Shown: in pieces, positions 41,669 through 45,638 of the stretch
Numbering within the stretch: the stretch's first letter is position 1
Layout of the letters: each line of letters opens with the position of its first letter
Assembly: GCA_002345925.1 (NCBI GenBank)
Contig: DDWM01000004.1
Coordinates: 1-45,638 of the forward strand
Length of the DNA stretch: 45,638 nucleotides
Reading direction: 5' to 3'
From: Actinobacteria bacterium UBA2286
GTDB lineage: Bacteria > Actinomycetota > Coriobacteriia > Anaerosomatales > Anaerosomataceae
Notes under the pieces: model-generated
What the model saw: only the letters and a program-made list of their open reading frames with translations
Databases searched by the model: none
Told to the model about the DNA's origin: nothing
Program-made: the position numbers and the translations under genes

Positions 41669-42769
41669 TCACTCTCGGAGGGATGATTCCTGCGAGACCG
41701 CCCCAAGAAAGGTCACACTGGAGTCCCCGACGCGGAAGGACTGTCCGCTTGAGAGCGTCGTCTCCCTGTGGCAGCCATCGCCGCAGAACAAGCCGCCGGA
41801 ATCAGTGAGTTCGAGCGCATGTACAGAGTCGCCCACCGAGCTGAGCCGCACGGCGTAAGCTGGAGTGTCTTCGACATGGATGTCGGCGTTGGCTGCGGTC
41901 CCAATCACCGATGGAAGTCTGACCAACTTCTCGGCATGCATGTTGCCGGTGTCGATGCTGAACCTGTAGCGCAGCGCATGAATCGCCTCGCCCTCGTTCG
42001 ACTCGCTTGCCTCTCGCCCCCTTCGCCAGAGGTAAGCGCCAGCGGCAATCGCCAAAACGCCGAGGCCCGCCAGCACGGGCACAGCGACGCTCCACACACC
42101 CGAACCCGCTCGCGTCGTGCCAGAGTCAGTGACGATGGCGACATCGGGTGCGTTCTCGGCAAGGAAAGCGCGAACGTCGTCGACAGGGATGCTGAATCCG
42201 ACTGCGTCGACTTCTACCTCCGCGATCTTGGCGACGTTGACGCCAACGAGACGGCCCTCTTCATCTACGAGCGGGCCGCCGCTGTTGCCCGGATTGATGG
42301 CTGCATCCGTTTGGACGTAAGTGAACCCCTCGAACGCCTGCAGCGGCGACGACACGACACCCTTGGTGAGCGACACCGACTTGAGCCCAATCGGGAAGCC
42401 GAGGACGATCACGTCCTGCCCGCGTTCAAGTGCCGCGCTGCTTCCCCACACGATCGGGTCGATATCGGGCAGCGAGACCTCGAGCAACGCAAGGTCGCGG
42501 TCACGGTCGATCGCCAGCACTCGGTATGGCTCTATGCGGTTCGCGACCAGCACCCGCGCCTGCAGACCCTCGGCGGCATCGACCACGTGTGAGACGGTGA
42601 GCACCCGGTCGGGCGCGATGATGAAGCCCGTGCCGATGCGGTCAGCGCCTGCTGTGATCGCGACAACGGACTCTGTGGCCCGCTCGAGCGAGGACTGCGC
42701 GTAGGCGACACCGGCGACCAAGAGCACCCCGGCAAGCACTGCCAAGGCGAGTACGCGCCGCACGTTCAT
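41669..42769 (-). CDS. HtrA/DegP-like S1C serine protease with C-terminal FHA-like domain
   Basis: 366 residues. Signal segment (LALAVLAGVLLVAGVAYA) and a trypsin-like domain (about 25-205) with the triad: His in VLTVSHVVDA, Asp in DRDLALLEV, Ser in AAINPGNSGGPLVDE (near 160). There is no PDZ domain. A second membrane helix (VWSVAVPVLAGLGVLAIAAGAYLW, about 228-250) leads to a C-terminal domain with FHA-like strands (KLVRLPSVIGTAANADIHVED, FRVGDSSVTFLG). The topology places the protease outside and the FHA-like part inside. Its ATG overlaps the M48-like stop (ATGA). Confidence 0.88.
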   Translation of the reverse strand: MNVRRVLALAVLAGVLLVAGVAYAQSSLERATESVVAITAGADRIGTGFIIAPDRVLTVSHVVDAAEGLQARVLVANRIEPYRVLAIDRDRDLALLEVSLPDIDPIVWGSSAALERGQDVIVLGFPIGLKSVSLTKGVVSSPLQAFEGFTYVQTDAAINPGNSGGPLVDEEGRLVGVNVAKIAEVEVDAVGFSIPVDDVRAFLAENAPDVAIVTDSGTTRAGSGVWSVAVPVLAGLGVLAIAAGAYLWRRGREASESNEGEAIHALRYRFSIDTGNMHAEKLVRLPSVIGTAANADIHVEDTPAYAVRLSSVGDSVHALELTDSGGLFCGDGCHRETTLSSGQSFRVGDSSVTFLGAVSQESSLRE

Positions 42770-43878
42770 GACGCGTCCTCGTCGATGCGCGGAGCGGGCG
42801 GTGCTACCGCCCAGCCAGTCAGGTTTGGCGCCGGACGCTGCGCGAGCCCCTCGGCTCCGAGCACTTCACACAGCCGAGACACGCGACAGAACTCCGGGTC
42901 GTCCTCAGGCGCGAACCCAAAGCCGGCCCAACAGTAGAAGAGCTGCGAGTATGCGTCGCCAGCTTGCGGCACGAAGTTATCCGAATCGAGCACTCGCTCA
43001 AGCGCCGAGAGCATCGAGCGAGGGTCCTTCAACAGGAGCATCCCCTCGGCATCGGCTTTCTCGGACGCCATCCACGCCGACTTCTGATGCCACCATGAGA
43101 GCAGCTCGGTAACGACAACCACGACGCCGTAGAACACGAACCACGCCGCAAAACCGTCGGCCCCGGTGCGCGCCCCGGCGGTCGTCGTGTACATCTGCTC
43201 GCGGTGATCAGACCAGTCTCGGTCCTTCATCTTCAGATCATGATCACGAATCGCCCATATCGGCCCCATGAGCGCCGAGACAGCGGTGGCAAAGAGCGTA
43301 TCGAGCGCACGGACGCGTGCCATCAGATTCGCGAAGACCGCGCGCTGCTCATCGGGAGTGAGCTTCTCGACGAAGCCCCTGGTGACGCCGAGCGCGGCTC
43401 GGCCATAGGAACGACCGATGGCAAACGCATTAACCTTGTCGACCTCGATGATGTAGAGCGGCGGAGAATGCTCAAAGCCTGCCGCGATGGTCATGTCTTT
43501 GAGCACGCGCTTGACGTCGGCGATCTCTCCTTGCGTCGTGATACGGGCGCCGATGCGCTTGATCAGGAACCGCTCGGATCTCGAAAGTCGCCAAAGCACC
43601 CAGCAAAGCGTCCCGACAAAGGCGGCCGGGAACCCGAAAACCACGCCAGTGCGCAGAATCCAGACGCCGATCTCAATGTCGGAGACGAGCATTCCCAGCA
43701 GGAGCATGCCGAGCGTAAGAACCAGCGCGATGAAGAATGCGATGAGCGCCGAGAACAGCACGGAGAATACGCCGACTTTGACACGGTTGCGGTCGACGCG
43801 ATTCCACAGCGGCTCGATCCGGTCGGAGCGAACACCCGGCGGGAGCAGGAGCTCGGTCATGCCTGAGCGCAGCCGCAT
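42766..43878 (-). CDS. M48-like membrane protein with degenerate protease site
   Basis: 370 residues. Two N-terminal helices (about 36-60 and 70-95) and one later (FAAWFVFYGVVVVVTELLSWW, near 250). The context of HtpX-type M48 proteases is preserved (VNAFAIGRSYGRAALGVTRGFVEKLTPDEQRAVFANLMARVRALD), but the HEXXH (usually HELAH) is replaced by NLMAR. ASEKADAEGMLLL keeps the downstream Glu. So zinc is probably not bound and it is a pseudoprotease or scaffold. ATG start; next gene overlaps (ATGA). It follows hisE by six bases. Confidence 0.8.
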   Translation of the reverse strand: MRLRSGMTELLLPPGVRSDRIEPLWNRVDRNRVKVGVFSVLFSALIAFFIALVLTLGMLLLGMLVSDIEIGVWILRTGVVFGFPAAFVGTLCWVLWRLSRSERFLIKRIGARITTQGEIADVKRVLKDMTIAAGFEHSPPLYIIEVDKVNAFAIGRSYGRAALGVTRGFVEKLTPDEQRAVFANLMARVRALDTLFATAVSALMGPIWAIRDHDLKMKDRDWSDHREQMYTTTAGARTGADGFAAWFVFYGVVVVVTELLSWWHQKSAWMASEKADAEGMLLLKDPRSMLSALERVLDSDNFVPQAGDAYSQLFYCWAGFGFAPEDDPEFCRVSRLCEVLGAEGLAQRPAPNLTGWAVAPPAPRIDEDAS

Positions 43879-43884
43879 GAGGTT

Positions 43885-44196
43885 CTACTTCCCTCGGCGA
43901 CCATCGAGCTCGACCGCAAGGTCGTCGAGCGTGAGACCCTCGCGGACCATTACGACCATCAGGTGGTAGAGCAAGTCGCCGATCTCGTACTGGAGCTGCT
44001 TGGGATCACGGTCGCGCGCGGCGATGATGACCTCGCTTGCTTCCTCGCCGATCTTCTTGAGGAGCTTATCCTGCGGACCCTGCAGCAGCTTTGCGGTGTA
44101 AGAGTCCTCGGGCATCGCGTCTTTGCGCGATTCTAGTACCGCGAACAGCTCTGTCAGAACGGAGCCGAGCTCCGGAATTGCGTGATCGGTCGTCAT
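43885..44196 (-). CDS. hisE: Phosphoribosyl-ATP pyrophosphatase
   Basis: 103 residues, the standard HisE size. It opens with ELGSVLTELFAVLESRKDAMPEDSYTAKLLQGPQDKLLKKIGEEASEVIIAARD, with the metal-binding EE (GEEASEV) and later EIGDLLYHLMVVMVREG (about 70). It hydrolyses PR-ATP to PR-AMP in histidine synthesis. ATG after GGAGC. hisI precedes it by 16 bases. Confidence 0.97.
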   Translation of the reverse strand: MTTDHAIPELGSVLTELFAVLESRKDAMPEDSYTAKLLQGPQDKLLKKIGEEASEVIIAARDRDPKQLQYEIGDLLYHLMVVMVREGLTLDDLAVELDGRRGK

Positions 44197-44212
44197 AGTG
44201 CGCTCCGTTCGT

Positions 44213-44590
44213 CTACGACAGCGGGATGCCGTCGGTGTTCTCATTTGACCGGGCAGAGCCGTCGCTCGGCACCGGGTACATCGAGCGATAGAAGCAGCTT
44301 CGCTCGCCGGTATGACACGCTACACCAACCTGGTCGACAAGCACGAGCAGCGTGTCGCCGTCGCAGTCGTAGCGAATCTCCTTCACGACCTGTATATGGC
44401 CGGAAGTCTCGCCCTTGTTCCAGTATGCCTGACGCGAGCGACTCCAAAACCACGTACGGCCGCTCTCGGCAGTTCTGCGAAGCGCCTCGGCATCCATCCA
44501 CGCGACCATGAGCACTTCGAGCGTGTCGAATTGCTGCACGACGGCCGTGATAAGGCCTCGCTCGTCAAAGGTAAGGTCGGGATATTCCAC
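44213..44590 (-). CDS. hisI: Phosphoribosyl-AMP cyclohydrolase
   Basis: 125 residues, typical HisI. LITAVVQQFDTLEVLMVAWMDAEAL, SRSRQAYWNKGETSGH (near 52), DCDGDTLLVLVDQVGVACHTGERSCFY with three metal-binding cysteines and the Asp trio (near 75-100). It opens the purine ring of PR-AMP. GTG start one base after the stop of the preceding flavoprotein gene, with GGAGGGGAG upstream. Confidence 0.97.
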   Translation of the reverse strand: MEYPDLTFDERGLITAVVQQFDTLEVLMVAWMDAEALRRTAESGRTWFWSRSRQAYWNKGETSGHIQVVKEIRYDCDGDTLLVLVDQVGVACHTGERSCFYRSMYPVPSDGSARSNENTDGIPLS

Positions 44591-44591
44591 G

Positions 44592-45071
44592 TTACTCCCC
44601 TCCCTCGCTCGGCTGATGGTGCCACTTGCCTTCCATCGACTCTATGTCGATTGCAACAACGGTCGTTTGCCTGAGCGTCACGTCCGGAATCCCTTCGCCG
44701 GTGCTCCCATACTGACGCATGATGACGTCGAGCCCGGCGAGCTTTTCCTCGGCCGAGACAAGCTTGTATGCACGGCCGTAGCCGATGACGCTCTTGAAGC
44801 GGGCGGTGAAGCCGCACGGCCTGTCGGCACCGATGATCTCGCACTCATCGACCTCGAAGCAGACACGCGGGTCGGCCGCGATGGCATCGAGCCGACGCCC
44901 CTCGCCGGGGCCGTGCACGTATATGCGACCGTCGGCGTACCCGAAGTTGACAGGCACCACATACGGCCCGTCGTCGTCGGTCATGCCAAGGCGCAGCACT
45001 TCAGCCTTGCCGAGAAACGCCTCGGCCTCTTCGGGAGGCATCTTGTGGTCGTAGCGTCGCATCTCTCGCAT
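44592..45071 (-). CDS. Pyridoxamine 5'-phosphate oxidase-family flavoprotein (Nim-like)
   Basis: 159 residues. The split-barrel flavin-binding fold of the NimA/PPOX family is shown by LRLGMTDDDGPYVVPVNFGYADGRIYVHG (about 25-55), ADPRVCFEVDE (near 65) and SVIGYGRAYKLVSAEEK (near 90). Relatives bind FMN or F420 and some reduce nitroimidazoles. Role unknown. ATG after GGGGGA. It sits between hisF and hisI in one transcription unit, an insertion into the pathway order. Confidence 0.88.
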   Translation of the reverse strand: MREMRRYDHKMPPEEAEAFLGKAEVLRLGMTDDDGPYVVPVNFGYADGRIYVHGPGEGRRLDAIAADPRVCFEVDECEIIGADRPCGFTARFKSVIGYGRAYKLVSAEEKLAGLDVIMRQYGSTGEGIPDVTLRQTTVVAIDIESMEGKWHHQPSEGGE

Positions 45072-45080
45072 CGAGTCCCC

Positions 45081-45638
45081 CTACAGCCGCACAGGCACGC
45101 CGTGCCCGGCCATGGCCTCTTTGACTTGCCTCACCGAGAACTGCCCGAAGTGGAAGACACTAGCCGCGAGTACCGCATCGGCATCAGCTTCGAGGACCAC
45201 CTCGGCAAAGTGGTCGAGTTCACCGGCACCGCCGCTGGCGATGACCGGGATGTTGACCGCACGGGTGATCGCGCGGGTGAGGTCGATGTCGAAGCCGTCT
45301 TTGGTGCCGTCGCGGTCCATGCTCGTGAGCAGGATCTCGCCGGCACCGAGTCGCTCGGCTTCCTCGGCCCACGCTACCGCGTCGAGCCCGGTGTTCTTGC
45401 GCCCGCCAGAAACGAAGACTTCCCAGCGGCTTGAGCCCGGCACGCGACGGGCGTCGATGGCGACAACGATGCACTGCGCGCCGTAGATGCGGCTGGTCTC
45501 GGTGATGAGCTCAGGGGCTGCAACCGCCGCCGAGTTCATGGATATCTTGTCGCAGCCGGCAGCGAGCATCGCGCGGATATCTGCCGAGGTACGCATGCCT
45601 CCACCCACGGTGTACGGGATGAAGACCTCCTCGGCGGT
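45081..45638 (-). CDS. hisF: Imidazole glycerol phosphate synthase cyclase subunit (partial)
   Basis: 186 residues visible; the gene runs past the right edge, so the N-terminal 65-70 residues (with the first catalytic Asp) are missing. The frame is open to 45638, with FIPYTVGGGMRTSADIRAML, ISMNSAAV, LTSMDRDGTKDGFD with the second catalytic Asp and VIASGGAGELDHF, all HisF. It makes IGP with AICAR as by-product. It heads the visible his block. Confidence 0.97.
   Translation of the reverse strand, partial: TAEEVFIPYTVGGGMRTSADIRAMLAAGCDKISMNSAAVAAPELITETSRIYGAQCIVVAIDARRVPGSSRWEVFVSGGRKNTGLDAVAWAEEAERLGAGEILLTSMDRDGTKDGFDIDLTRAITRAVNIPVIASGGAGELDHFAEVVLEADADAVLAASVFHFGQFSVRQVKEAMAGHGVPVRL

Noticed and set aside
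1..45638. CRISPR arrays, insertion sequences or prophage genes
   Set aside because: No regular direct repeats with spacers, transposase, integrase, capsid or terminase genes are found; inverted repeats seen are terminators or operators.

Overview
The window is about 45.6 kb of high-GC chromosomal DNA, densely packed with short operons whose genes often overlap by an ATGA or GTGA. It looks like a deep-branching actinobacterium, most likely the Coriobacteriia and their environmental relatives. The pointers are a secreted CWB2 cell-wall-binding protein, separate accD and accA genes, a T-box-controlled trp operon, and a SipW/TasA-type secretion set. This placement is inferred from gene content; there is no rRNA in the window. 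The lower-case gene calls rest on motifs read by eye.

Layout. 1-8.5 kb: a small membrane protein, tRNA-Leu(CAA), an O-antigen-ligase-like protein with its partner, a 1227-residue modular CWB2 surface protein, and an MFS transporter. 8.5-15.5 kb (plus strand): an adenine-deaminase-type enzyme, a UvrD-like helicase behind a LexA-box-like palindrome, and an ABC exporter operon (ATPase, secreted COG1361-like protein, MacB/FtsX permease, Yip1-like protein). 15.5-22.2 kb (minus): accD-accA-pfkA-class II aldolase, archaeal-type class I fructose-bisphosphate aldolase, a GNAT acetyltransferase and glutamine-dependent NAD synthetase. 22.3-25.4 kb: Hsp20, a small lipoprotein and a DUF2207 membrane protein.

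25.4-27.8 kb is a defence/stress islet: MazEF-like, Fic with a C-terminal winged helix, and RHH-RelE modules. Each has its own promoter overlapped by an inverted repeat. It lies directly downstream of the trp operon. 27.9-36.3 kb is trpE-trpGD-trpC-trpB2-trpF-trpB1-trpA, with two different tryptophan synthase beta chains. The operon is preceded by a T-box leader with a UGG specifier.

36.3-41.5 kb is the most unusual region. Two TasA/camelysin-like proteins with SipW-type signal peptides, a SipW/ER-type signal peptidase, a proline-rich wall-spanning protein and a cysteine-rich protein form one minus-strand block. It is followed upstream by a lone receiver domain, a NarL-type regulator and a soluble HisKA_3 kinase. 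I read this as a regulated surface-fibre or matrix assembly system. 41.7-43.9 kb encodes an HtrA-like protease with a cytoplasmic FHA-like tail in place of PDZ, coupled to an M48-like membrane protein whose HEXXH motif is lost. 43.9-45.6 kb is a his cluster (hisF partial, a PPOX/Nim-like flavoprotein, hisI, hisE).
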